Assembly: GCA_022712815.1 (NCBI GenBank)
Contig: JAFLJW010000244.1
Coordinates: 1 to 11,190 of the forward strand
Direction: 5' to 3'
Source of the DNA: Pseudodesulfovibrio sp.
GTDB lineage: Bacteria; Desulfobacterota; Desulfovibrionia; Desulfovibrionales; Desulfovibrionaceae
Length of the DNA: 11,190 bases
The position numbers and the translations under genes are program-made. Within the stretch, counting starts at the first letter, position 1. Each line of letters begins with the position of its first letter. Positions 1 through 6,581 of this stretch are shown one piece after another. The notes under the pieces are model-generated. The model did not search any database. It saw nothing but the letters and a program-made list of their open reading frames with translations, and had not been told where the DNA came from.

Positions 1-18
1 CTTCAGCAGCGCACCGAA

Positions 19-867
19 ATGACCTTTCAATTCATAAAAACAAATCGCTCTGTTTTTCCGGTGAAGAAGATGTGCCAAATTCTAGAAGTTTCCCGGAGCG
101 GTTATTATGCGTGGGGATCGAGACCTGAATCGAAGAGGTCCATTGAGAATAAGGAGTTACGGCAACGTATTCTGGAACTGTATATTGAACACGGTCAAAT
201 GGCTGGAAGCCCTATGATTACAGCAGATTTACAGGCGGAAGAACGGTTCGGCAAGGTCAGCCGTACACGAGTAGCAAGGAAAATGAAGGAGATGGATCTT
301 CGTTGTAAAACGGTACGAAAATTTGTGGTTACAACCGACTCCTCTCACAAGGAAGCAGCTGCACCCAACTTGTTGGACCGCCAGTTCTCCGTATCCAAGC
401 CAAATACGGTCTGGGTCACGGATATTACGTATATGAAGGTTGGTAGAAATTGGTTCTACCTCACGGTTTTCATAGATTTATTTTCACGAGCTATCGTTGG
501 ATGGGATTTGAGTGATTCATTGGAAAAGAGTTCCGTTATTCGAGCTTTCAAAAAGTCTTTGGTACGGCGCAGGCCACCTGAAGGGTTGATGGTTCACAGT
601 GATCAAGGGGTGCAGTATGCAAGCCATGAATTCAGGAAATTACTTATGGAGCACGGGTGCATTCAAAGCATGAGCCGAAGAGGAAACTGCTGGGATAATG
701 CGGTTGCCGAGTCCTTTTTTCATACTTTGAAAACACAAATGGTCTATCACAGAAAGTTTTCAGACAAACAGGAAGCAGAAATCGCTCTCTTCCAATACAT
801 TGAGGCGTATTATAATCGCAGAAGGCATCATTCCAGCAATGGATGGCTAGTCACCTGCTCAATTTGA
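19..867 (+). CDS. IS3-family transposase OrfB (frameshifted at its C-terminus)
   Basis: This is the DDE integrase-type transposase (rve fold) that cuts and joins the IS ends. An HTH_21-like N-terminal region (about residues 45-105) precedes the catalytic core. The triad is D135 (VTDITYMK), D195 (VHSDQGVQY) and E231 (AVAESFFHTLK), with the canonical 35 residues between the second Asp and the Glu. The frame is open upstream to the window edge (LQQRTE before the Met), so 19 is only the first ATG; in this family OrfB is normally made by frameshifting from orfA. The C-terminus is abnormal. After NGWL it ends VTCSI, but removing the G at 850 restores the expected family ending SPAQFEINRQGN. This suggests a one-base insertion affecting only the last residues. 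The catalytic core is intact; whether the enzyme still works is unknown. Confidence 0.9.
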   Translation: MTFQFIKTNRSVFPVKKMCQILEVSRSGYYAWGSRPESKRSIENKELRQRILELYIEHGQMAGSPMITADLQAEERFGKVSRTRVARKMKEMDLRCKTVRKFVVTTDSSHKEAAAPNLLDRQFSVSKPNTVWVTDITYMKVGRNWFYLTVFIDLFSRAIVGWDLSDSLEKSSVIRAFKKSLVRRRPPEGLMVHSDQGVQYASHEFRKLLMEHGCIQSMSRRGNCWDNAVAESFFHTLKTQMVYHRKFSDKQEAEIALFQYIEAYYNRRRHHSSNGWLVTCSI

Positions 868-900
868 AATCAACAGGCAGGGGAATAGGGGGGGCTTAAC

Positions 901-929
901 TGACTGTCCACAAAAGTGTGGCAGGATCA
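901..929 (-). repeat. Right terminal inverted repeat of the IS3-subgroup element
   Basis: On the - strand this segment starts TGATCCTGCCAC and continues through GTGGACAGT. It ends in CA on the + strand, as IS3-family termini do (TG...CA). The exact inner limit is a guess because the left partner is not in the window. Its first bases also supply the TGA stop that closes the interrupted orfB frame of the neighbouring element. Confidence 0.65.
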
Positions 930-1033
930 TTGGCTGATGTCAAAGGCCTCGCACGCCTGACGGATATTCAGCTTTTCCCCTTTCACGGATTCTTTGGCCA
1001 TCTCACACCGTTGAGATGGCTTTACCACTTTTT
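930..1033 (-). pseudogene. IS3-family orfB, N-terminal stub
   Basis: After a -1 shift at the A6G run, the frame continues VVKPSQRCEMAKESVKGEK and then LNIRQACEAFDISQ before stopping. This matches the usual beginning of OrfB in this group (KP.QRREMA...G.SIR.AC.AF.IS). Homology stops exactly where the right end of the inserted IS3-subgroup element begins, and the stop codon comes from that element's terminal TGA. About 90% of orfB, including the whole DDE domain, is missing from the window. Confidence 0.75.
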
Positions 1034-1288
1034 TCCAAGGGCTTCCTGTAAGACTTCATTTTTCATTTGCGTCTCGGCATACATCTTTTTCAACTGGCGA
1101 TTTTCTTTTTCCAGTTCTTTCATACGTGCCATGAGCGACACATCCATACCGCCGTATTTGGCCCGCCATTTGTAGAATGTCGCACTGCTCATGCCATGCT
1201 CGCGGCAAAGTTCGGTCACAGGAATACCATTTTTGGCCTGCTTCAGAATATTCAGGATCTGGCTGTCGGTGTAGCGTGATGTCTTCAT
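1022..1288 (-). CDS. IS3-family transposase OrfA (HTH/leucine-zipper protein)
   Basis: This 88-residue protein binds DNA at the IS ends and supplies the N-terminal half of the OrfAB transposase. Residues 1-50 form a helix-turn-helix of the HTH_Tnp_1 type (SQILNILKQA, VTELCREHGMSSATFYKWRAKYGG). Residues 55-85 form a heptad-rich coiled coil (MKELEKENRQLKKMYAE, LQEALGKKW) typical of OrfA multimerisation. Length and the GKKW ending match the IS2/IS407-type OrfA. The last codons contain a run of six A plus G where the ribosome can slip into the orfB frame. The gene itself is complete, but its partner orfB is destroyed, so on its own it can act only as a DNA-binding protein, possibly a repressor. 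Confidence 0.88.
   Translation of the reverse strand: MKTSRYTDSQILNILKQAKNGIPVTELCREHGMSSATFYKWRAKYGGMDVSLMARMKELEKENRQLKKMYAETQMKNEVLQEALGKKW
1028..1034 (-). promoter_or_regulatory. Probable programmed -1 frameshift site (A AAA AAG)
   Basis: On the - strand the heptamer AAAAAAG lies four codons from the end of orfA (GGA AAA AAG TGG TAA). Slipping back one base gives an open frame that reads as the N-terminus of OrfB. A6G heptamers are the classical slippery sequence for OrfAB synthesis in IS3-family elements. The site is now orphaned, since orfB is truncated. Confidence 0.7.
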
Positions 1289-1359
1289 GTAAAATCTCCT
1301 ACGATACGTTTACGAGAAAATTCTACTTTTGAGGACTACTATTTTTAGGGGGGATTACC

Positions 1360-1437
1360 AAGGCACAGCTTATGACTCTATTTGGGGTGGCAAATCTTTT
1401 AATGGCCAAACGTCGTCTGTTTGAATTTTGCACTTAA
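1360..1437 (+). pseudogene. IS5-type transposase, C-terminal remnant
   Basis: A short open frame on the + strand reads KAQLMTLFGVANLLMAKRRL and then FEFCT before TAA. This looks like the extreme C-terminus of IS5-family transposases, which end with a hydrophobic LFALANL-like stretch followed by a basic R/K-R-R-L segment. There is no start codon of its own and homology begins exactly at the presumed end of the IS3-family element, so it is a leftover of an element disrupted by that insertion. The call rests on a short motif recognised from memory. No IS5 right terminal repeat was seen downstream. Confidence 0.5.
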
Positions 1438-1538
1438 GTTGCGTCTTGAGCATAAAAAACGAACTCATTAGCCCAAAACGGGCAACCGCAAAATACTGGC
1501 AGGGAGATACTTTTGCTTATTTTAACGGTCGGATATCA

Positions 1539-1565
1539 GAATTTGCATCCCTGTTTTGCAAATTC
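1539..1565. repeat. Perfect 9-bp inverted repeat, possible weak terminator
   Basis: GAATTTGCA (1539-1547) and TGCAAATTC (1557-1565) are perfect reverse complements separated by a 9-base loop. The structure lies 18 bases past the stop codon of the last operon gene. On the - strand it is not followed by a T run, so it is not a standard intrinsic terminator for the operon; on the + strand GTTTT follows. The stem is AT-rich. It could be a weak bidirectional terminator, an mRNA 3'-end stabiliser, or chance. The rest of the 1438-1583 gap shows nothing recognisable. Confidence 0.35.
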
Positions 1566-1583
1566 GTTTTGATCAGCGTGTCC

Positions 1584-1922
1584 CTAGCTTTTGGTGAGGC
1601 TTAAAATCGTGACGCCGATGAGGATGAGCGCATAAGCTAGGAGCATTGGCTTGGAGACTGTTTCTTTAAAAAGCCAGATACCGATGGCTCCTGCCAACAC
1701 TATTGTCAGGGCATTCATCGGAATAATTTGTGAAAAAGACAGACGGCTTGCAGCAATCATCCATGTTCCGAAAGCACACAGCAAGAGCATTCCTCCTATG
1801 TAAAAACGGAAATCCTTCAATACTGCCAGTGGCACCTGTGCTGTCATTGCCACCATCTTCAGGAGTGTTTGTGCTGTTGCGGCCAACGTAATGCTCAACA
1901 GGGCGAATGCTACGTATTTCAT
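1584..1922 (-). CDS. SMR-fold (ArnE/ArnF-like) putative lipid-linked sugar flippase subunit
   Basis: This 112-residue protein consists of four predicted transmembrane helices (about residues 2-22, 36-58, 62-84 and 90-110), the size and layout of small multidrug resistance proteins. EmrE-type drug exporters carry an essential Glu in helix 1. Here the equivalent place reads ATAQTLLK, with Gln18, as in ArnE/ArnF-type proteins that help move undecaprenyl-phosphate-linked sugar across the inner membrane. It starts nine bases after the stop of the upstream GT2 fusion and is the last gene of the operon. This position next to a polyprenyl-phosphate glycosyltransferase supports a flippase role over drug efflux. 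No strong Shine-Dalgarno is visible, so translational coupling is likely. The fold is clear; the flippase function is inferred. Confidence 0.75.
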   Translation of the reverse strand: MKYVAFALLSITLAATAQTLLKMVAMTAQVPLAVLKDFRFYIGGMLLLCAFGTWMIAASRLSFSQIIPMNALTIVLAGAIGIWLFKETVSKPMLLAYALILIGVTILSLTKS

Positions 1923-1931
1923 AGTGATATA

Positions 1932-3959
1932 CTAGTTCTCTTTTGTCAGAGCTTCAATAAGCTCGCTCATTTTTGTTTCATCGGAATATGTCTTTCCACA
2001 ATAAATGAGACTTTCACGGATATAATGTGGCCGATTCTTTGATTCTTCAAGGATTTTTCCAACGTAATCGCCAATAACGCTCAAGGATATGAGTTGAGCT
2101 GAACCTAACATGAGCAGGAGCATAATGATTGTTGTTACACCTTCTGCTTTCGGCGGGGCTATCATATAACTGATGAGATAGTACAGGCCGAGCAGGATGG
2201 AAACTCCGAACATACCAATTCCAAAGGCTTGAATGTAGTGGAGTGGCTTGAAGCTAAAGGAGAAAATAGCCTTTTTGGCCCACCAGATATTTTTAAAGAA
2301 GCTGTTAGTACTGACTCCAAACAGTCTTTCTGGACGAATATATGGAACTCCAGTCTGTTTGAAACCGACCCAGGCCCTCAGGCCGCGCAGAAACACGTCC
2401 TTTTCGTTCAGGCGTAACATTTCGCTGACAACTTTGCGGTCGATGAGGGAGAAATCGCCAGCGTCGACCGGTATGGATACGTCAGACAGTGCCTTGAAGG
2501 TGCGGTAAAACAGCTTGTAGGCTATCTGCATGTACATAGGCGCTTCACGCTTAACTCGTTCCCCGTATACAACTGAGTATCCTTCAAGCCACTTCTTGTA
2601 AAATTTCGGAATGACTTCTGGCGGGTCTTGCAGGTCTCCATCAAGAAGAACCACAGCATCACCTGTGGATATGCCCATCCCGCTTAGGAAAGCCGACTGT
2701 GAACCGAAATTGCGGGAGTGGCTTATTCCAATAACGTGGGTGTCGTGAGAGGATATCTCTTCAATCACTTTTTTGTCATTGGCTGGACTGTTATCATTGA
2801 CAAAAATTATTTCATAGTCAACATCCAAGTCATTGAATACCTTGGTCAAACGCTGATGCATTATCGGTATGGCCTGATTATCGCGATAACATGCGATGAT
2901 TGCAGAAATCTTTTTAGGCCCTTTTCCGGATTTTGCAAATTGGAGCAGTTCCCCAGCCGCCTGCTCCCATTGCGCTGTGGCCTTTAGTCCATCGGCAAAC
3001 GTCACGTGGGACTCCCAATCCATGAGTTCCTTTGCCTTTGCAGGATTCCCGAACCATTGAGGTAAATCCCAGTTCCTGTTCTGGAAATTGCCGAACTGAC
3101 AGTCTTCCTGGATATTGAAAAGCTCCTGGGATGTCTCAGCAACATTTCTTATGGTTGTCTTAACGCCGGAGGCAATGTTGACAGATTCTCCCGGATTTTT
3201 CACGCAAACTATCAGAGCTGCCTTGACCATGGCTCTTGTACAGTCATCAATATACACAAAATCCCGTGATATTTTCGGGTTTACGAGGGGAGGAAACTGT
3301 CCTTCAAGGCCCCTGGAGACAACTGCCGGGATGAGGCGATCTCGTTCCTCCCATGGACCGAAGATGGAGTAAAGGCGCACATTGCAACACTGCACACCAA
3401 ACTTGCTTCCATAGTACCCTATGAGGAAATTCGCGCCGACTTTTGAAACCGAATAATGACTGTTGGGGATGAGAGGCGCGTCTTCCAGTGGTGCCGAGCA
3501 ATTCTCGCCGTATTCCGACGAACTCCCTGCATGCACAAAAGCATCGCATCCATTTTCCCGCAGAGATTCTAAAACATTAAGGACACCCATATAATTGGTT
3601 TCATGGACTTTCTTCACATCTTGCTGGCGTGCATATGCGCCATAGGCAGAGAGATTAAAGACGGTTCTCGGACTTAGTCGTTTTATCAGCAGGTCGACTT
3701 TTTCCTTGTTGGTTATGTCAACAGGTAGCAACTTCTCTTTTGCCGCAGCTTGGAGCCGCCATCTTCCATGGGGCAAGCGGGAACATCCGTACACATCATC
3801 GCGGATACTGGACAAATGGTAGAATAAATTGGCACCGATAAAGCCGGAAACTCCTATGATCAGAATAGGCCCTTTTAGCGCTTTGGCATTTGCGATGTCG
3901 TCCTCATCCCAAAATTGCGCGGACAGTTGAGGGGATGGTTCTGTTTTGTGTGTGGGCAT
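1932..3959 (-). CDS. SDR dehydratase/epimerase fused to GtrB/ArnC-like polyprenyl-phosphate glycosyltransferase
   Basis: This 675-residue protein has two enzymes in one chain. Residues 30-340 are an extended short-chain dehydrogenase acting on nucleotide sugars. They carry the NAD(P)-binding motif GVSGFIG (36-42), a Ser cluster (145-147), catalytic YSVSK (Tyr169, Lys173) and a substrate-side region RDFVYIDDC (232-240). Residues 350-575 are a family 2 glycosyltransferase of the DPM1/GtrB/ArnC type, with FVNDNSP (386-392) and the metal-binding DGDLQDPP (440-447). Two transmembrane helices follow at about 577-600 and 606-630, ending in a basic cytoplasmic tail. Such GT2 enzymes move a sugar from a nucleotide to undecaprenyl phosphate on the cytoplasmic face. 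The fusion implies that the SDR product feeds the GT2 domain. All catalytic residues I can see are intact. The ATG start is 13 bases after the transketolase stop with GAGAG upstream. The exact sugar is not predictable. Confidence 0.88.
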   Translation of the reverse strand: MPTHKTEPSPQLSAQFWDEDDIANAKALKGPILIIGVSGFIGANLFYHLSSIRDDVYGCSRLPHGRWRLQAAAKEKLLPVDITNKEKVDLLIKRLSPRTVFNLSAYGAYARQQDVKKVHETNYMGVLNVLESLRENGCDAFVHAGSSSEYGENCSAPLEDAPLIPNSHYSVSKVGANFLIGYYGSKFGVQCCNVRLYSIFGPWEERDRLIPAVVSRGLEGQFPPLVNPKISRDFVYIDDCTRAMVKAALIVCVKNPGESVNIASGVKTTIRNVAETSQELFNIQEDCQFGNFQNRNWDLPQWFGNPAKAKELMDWESHVTFADGLKATAQWEQAAGELLQFAKSGKGPKKISAIIACYRDNQAIPIMHQRLTKVFNDLDVDYEIIFVNDNSPANDKKVIEEISSHDTHVIGISHSRNFGSQSAFLSGMGISTGDAVVLLDGDLQDPPEVIPKFYKKWLEGYSVVYGERVKREAPMYMQIAYKLFYRTFKALSDVSIPVDAGDFSLIDRKVVSEMLRLNEKDVFLRGLRAWVGFKQTGVPYIRPERLFGVSTNSFFKNIWWAKKAIFSFSFKPLHYIQAFGIGMFGVSILLGLYYLISYMIAPPKAEGVTTIIMLLLMLGSAQLISLSVIGDYVGKILEESKNRPHYIRESLIYCGKTYSDETKMSELIEALTKEN

Positions 3960-3972
3960 ATCGTGTTACTCT

Positions 3973-4899
3973 CTATCTGTTGAGGGCTGTGGAGACAGCT
4001 TCTGTAATGCTTTGGCTTGTGATATTGTTCCGGTCTTTCAGTGTTTTCATGTCTCCACAGGTTTTATCTGGAACTCCTTGAGCACCAAATCTCACGAGGC
4101 GGCAATTCAAACCGTTTTCTGCAATGACTTCTGCCACCAAGGAGCCGAGACCACCATTGATGGAGTGATCTTCGACCACTACGCACGTGCGCATATCCTT
4201 CAAGGTTTTGACGAGTGCGTCGCATGGGGATGGAGAGATTGAGTACGCTCCGTAGACGGCGGCATAGATACCTTGTTCTTTCAGTTGGTCAGCCGCAGCG
4301 AGTGCGTCAAGACTACACCTTCCAAGGCCGAGGATAAGCGCATCAAGTCCTTCTCGTATGCAATGCAGGCCTCCCATATTAACGGAAGGGCTATTGCCTT
4401 CAGGAAGGTTTATCTGGTCCTTGCTGATCCTGTAATAGACAGGGCCGTCCATTTTCCATGTGGCATGAAGCACTTCTTTTGCATGCTGATTTGATAGTGG
4501 GGTAAAGATAGAAACACCTTGCAGAGAGCGCATGAGAGCCACGTCTTCCAGGCCATGATGAGTCGGTCCGGCATGTCCATAGTCAAAACCACCGCCAACA
4601 CCGATGATCCTGACGGGAAGTTGATGTAGGGAAGCTCCGTTGCGTATGAACTCAAAGGAGCGCATAGTGACAAACGTTGTCATGGAGTAGACGAAGGGGA
4701 TATACCCCGCTGCGGTCATGCCAGTAGCCATGCCAAGCATGTGTTGTTCTGCTGCTCCGACATTGAAGAATCTTTCGGGAAAGCGGTTTGAAAATCGTTC
4801 AAGAACAGTGTATCCTAGATCCGCTGTCAGCAAGACAACCCGATCATCTTTTTCTGCAATTTCAACCAAGGCATCAATAAAATCATTTCTCATAGACAT
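3973..4899 (-). CDS. Split transketolase, C-terminal subunit
   Basis: This 308-residue protein carries the pyrimidine-binding (PYR) domain of thiamine-diphosphate enzymes (about residues 1-170) and the transketolase C-terminal domain (about 185-305). The conserved Glu that activates the cofactor is E51 in FFNVGAAEQHMLGMATG. The loop GFDYGHAGPTHHGLEDVALMR (104-124) is the family's signature and contributes active-site His residues. It needs the N-terminal subunit encoded just upstream, with which it overlaps by ten bases. GAGGTG, seven bases before the ATG at 4899, supports this start over the ATG at 4893, though the latter would give an ATGA overlap with the upstream stop. The pair transfers two-carbon ketol units. 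Its location among sugar-nucleotide and glycosyltransferase genes suggests building of a glycan sugar rather than pentose-phosphate metabolism; that part is inference. Confidence 0.88.
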   Translation of the reverse strand: MSMRNDFIDALVEIAEKDDRVVLLTADLGYTVLERFSNRFPERFFNVGAAEQHMLGMATGMTAAGYIPFVYSMTTFVTMRSFEFIRNGASLHQLPVRIIGVGGGFDYGHAGPTHHGLEDVALMRSLQGVSIFTPLSNQHAKEVLHATWKMDGPVYYRISKDQINLPEGNSPSVNMGGLHCIREGLDALILGLGRCSLDALAAADQLKEQGIYAAVYGAYSISPSPCDALVKTLKDMRTCVVVEDHSINGGLGSLVAEVIAENGLNCRLVRFGAQGVPDKTCGDMKTLKDRNNITSQSITEAVSTALNR

Positions 4900-5705
4900 G
4901 CGGACACCTCATTGATGGCAATAGTGTATTCTTCGTCACCCATAGACCAATAGTGCCATTTAATCTGGCCTTCCATATAGGAGACTCCACTTCCACATTG
5001 AGTGTGGCAGATGATAACCGTTGGCTTGTCGGATTTTTCCGCAGCAAGTAGCCCTTGAGAAATGGCTTCTGTATCATGCCCATTAACTTCGATGGTGTTC
5101 CAATTAAAAGCGCGCCACTTTTTGGCAAAAGGCTCTAAGGTTAATACATCATCAGTAAATCCAAAAGCTTGTTGCTTATTGTAGTCGAGTAGAACACATA
5201 AATTGGAGAGTTTGCTATGTCCTGCCGACAAAACAGCTTCCCATGTTGATCCTTCGTCACATTCTGCATCACTCAGCAAGGCATATATGCAGTGTTTATT
5301 CTTTCGCAGACGATACCCCGTAGCCATACCCACAGCAAATGAAAGACCTTGTCCCAGAGAGCCTGTAGAAAATGGAACCTCTGGCAGAGAGTGGCTTGGG
5401 TGCACTCCAAGGCGACTGCCATTGGTGCAGTAGCCATCAAGCTCTTCCTTGGTCAAAAGTCCTTTGGTGTGCAGGGTGGCATAGAGAGCCAAGGCTGCGT
5501 GCCCTTTGGAAAGAACCAGACGGTCCCCCTTGTCCGCTTGAGTGAAGTCCCGGGTGTTGAAAAGAGCGGCGAGCATGTCCGTGATGGAAAGTGCCGAACC
5601 GATATGTCCTACCCCGGCTTTTTTCGCATGCTCCAAAATAAGGAGGCGGATGCGTTGTGCGATCTGGATTGTCATATCTTTGTACTCTGTAGTTTTGCGT
5701 TGCAT
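4890..5705 (-). CDS. Split transketolase, N-terminal subunit
   Basis: This 271-residue protein is the pyrophosphate-binding (PP) domain of a two-gene transketolase. Motifs in order: GHIGSALS with His34; LSKGHAALALY with His69; HPSHSLPEVPFSTGSLGQG (102-120); the Mg-diphosphate site LLSDAECDEGSTWEA (144-157) continuing to LLDYNKQQ with Asn176; and a C-terminal SYMEGQIKWHYW (242-253) like the SFMEN..KWHG of family members. The Gly of the usual GDGE is Ser here (SDAE), a common change. An alternative start at 5675 (MTIQIAQRIR) matches homologues better at the N-terminus, but neither start has a convincing Shine-Dalgarno, so the longer frame is reported. A 102-base gap, the longest inside the operon, separates it from the methyltransferase upstream. 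It forms one enzyme with the next gene. Confidence 0.88.
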   Translation of the reverse strand: MQRKTTEYKDMTIQIAQRIRLLILEHAKKAGVGHIGSALSITDMLAALFNTRDFTQADKGDRLVLSKGHAALALYATLHTKGLLTKEELDGYCTNGSRLGVHPSHSLPEVPFSTGSLGQGLSFAVGMATGYRLRKNKHCIYALLSDAECDEGSTWEAVLSAGHSKLSNLCVLLDYNKQQAFGFTDDVLTLEPFAKKWRAFNWNTIEVNGHDTEAISQGLLAAEKSDKPTVIICHTQCGSGVSYMEGQIKWHYWSMGDEEYTIAINEVSACL

Positions 5706-5807
5706 GGTAAAAAAAACAGGTCAGCTGATTTTCAAATTGCTTTAGATCTTAACCCAACGAGCTGTGTAGGCTATCTTATATTGATCAGATTCATGCACTG
5801 GTATCAC

Positions 5808-6548
5808 TTATTGTTTTGTCTTGGTAGCGCGGATGACAAACTGGCCACATGCAAGGTTGCGCACGCCGGGAATGGCCTCAATGGCGGGTTCCACGAATTT
5901 TCCCATTTGTGCAAACCAGTCAGGGCAAAAGATCGGAACAAGGTTAATATATTTGAATGCCTGAACTACTAGGCCGGCTTCTTCGCACCACCCCATGACC
6001 GTGGAGGCTAAAAAGGACTGTTCCTCGTGGTCAATGTGATATTGAGAGAATTTCTCGATGAGTTTTAGGCCTGGATTTGAACCGTTAGGCTCAAGAATAA
6101 TCATTTCACGAGCATACATTGCTGCTTTTTTCACTGCCAGTGCCGCATCAGGGACATGATGGAGAACGCCGCGGAAAACAACGCAGTCGAATTGTTGATG
6201 AATATCTAGTTCGTATATGTTGCCCACTTGGAATTGAACATTGTTGTACCCTTCGTTCTTCGCTCGTTTTATGGCTGTTTCAATGGCGTTGGGAACAGGG
6301 TCGATACCAAGGATGGAGGCTGCTCCCAGACGCGCTATATCCAATGTGCACACGCCATCACCACAACCCAAGTCAAGGATTTTTAGTCCGCAAAAATCCT
6401 TAACTTCAATCAGCCCTTGTAGCATTCTATTGTTAGCATATTTAGTGGAAAGTTTGTCACTCGTTGTATATTCATACCCGCCGCGTTCGGAGACATCGGC
6501 TGAGAATTTCTTTACATTGTCTTTCGCAATCTTCTTATCTTGAACCAC
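5808..6548 (-). CDS. Class I SAM-dependent methyltransferase
   Basis: This 246-residue protein is a Rossmann-fold methyltransferase of the Methyltransf_11/25 (UbiE/UbiG-like) type. The SAM-binding motif I is ILDLGCGDG (57-65), with the ribose-binding acidic residue in GIDPV (Asp83). The motif IV region is FDCVVFRGVLHHVPD (120-134) and a post-motif strand is MIILEPNGSNPG (149-160). It has no signal peptide or membrane segment and should be cytoplasmic. The start codon is GTG, with TAGG eight to nine bases upstream, 33 bases after the preceding methyltransferase. Its neighbours suggest the substrate is a sugar, nucleotide-sugar or lipid-linked glycan, but nothing in the protein defines it. A small-molecule methylase unrelated to the glycan cannot be excluded. 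Confidence 0.85.
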   Translation of the reverse strand: MVQDKKIAKDNVKKFSADVSERGGYEYTTSDKLSTKYANNRMLQGLIEVKDFCGLKILDLGCGDGVCTLDIARLGAASILGIDPVPNAIETAIKRAKNEGYNNVQFQVGNIYELDIHQQFDCVVFRGVLHHVPDAALAVKKAAMYAREMIILEPNGSNPGLKLIEKFSQYHIDHEEQSFLASTVMGWCEEAGLVVQAFKYINLVPIFCPDWFAQMGKFVEPAIEAIPGVRNLACGQFVIRATKTKQ

Positions 6549-6581
6549 GAAAACCTACTTTAGTTACTATTTTGAAAGGAT

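Larger units (their letters stand above)
1..929 (+). mobile_element. IS3-subgroup insertion sequence, right part
   Basis: This is the 3' part of an IS3-family element. Its orfB-type transposase is followed by a terminal repeat at 901-929. Read on the - strand, that repeat begins TGATCCTGCC and contains GTGGACA, which resembles the known ends of IS3 (TGATC...GTGGACA). The element ends at base 929. Immediately beyond it, the reading frame of another IS3-family orfB resumes on the opposite strand, so this copy inserted into an older IS. The left end and orfA lie outside the window. Confidence 0.8.
930..1360 (-). mobile_element. Truncated IS3-family element (IS2/IS407-like), left part
   Basis: This is the 5' part of a second IS3-family element, transcribed on the - strand. 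It contains orfA (1288-1022) and the start of orfB, which is cut off at 929/930 by the IS3-subgroup insertion. The likely outer end is near 1360. On the - strand the sequence there begins TGGTAATCCCCCCT, followed by an AATAGTAG stretch, like the TG-starting ends of this family. The end position is inferred, not proven by a paired repeat. The outer end abuts an IS5-type transposase remnant. Confidence 0.65.

Noticed and set aside
918..1279. Two + strand open frames over the orfA region
   Set aside because: They are antisense to the well-supported IS3-family orfA. The translations are Phe-rich mirror images of the coiled coil and carry no motif.
1461..1495. GCCC-AAAAC-GGGC near a T-run on the - strand as an intrinsic terminator
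   Set aside because: The four-base stem is too short and the T run is about 11 bases away from it.
1584..1922. EmrE-type drug efflux pump
   Set aside because: The essential helix 1 Glu is replaced by Gln and the gene is coupled to a polyprenyl-phosphate glycosyltransferase, so a lipid-sugar flippase role fits better.
3890..4242. Short + strand frames at the transketolase/fusion junction
   Set aside because: They overlap two strong - strand genes and show no family features or ribosome site.
5349..5972. Long open frame on the + strand (about 207 codons)
   Set aside because: It lies antisense across the transketolase N-subunit and methyltransferase genes, both of which have clear catalytic motifs. 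Its translation is low-complexity-like with no recognisable domain.
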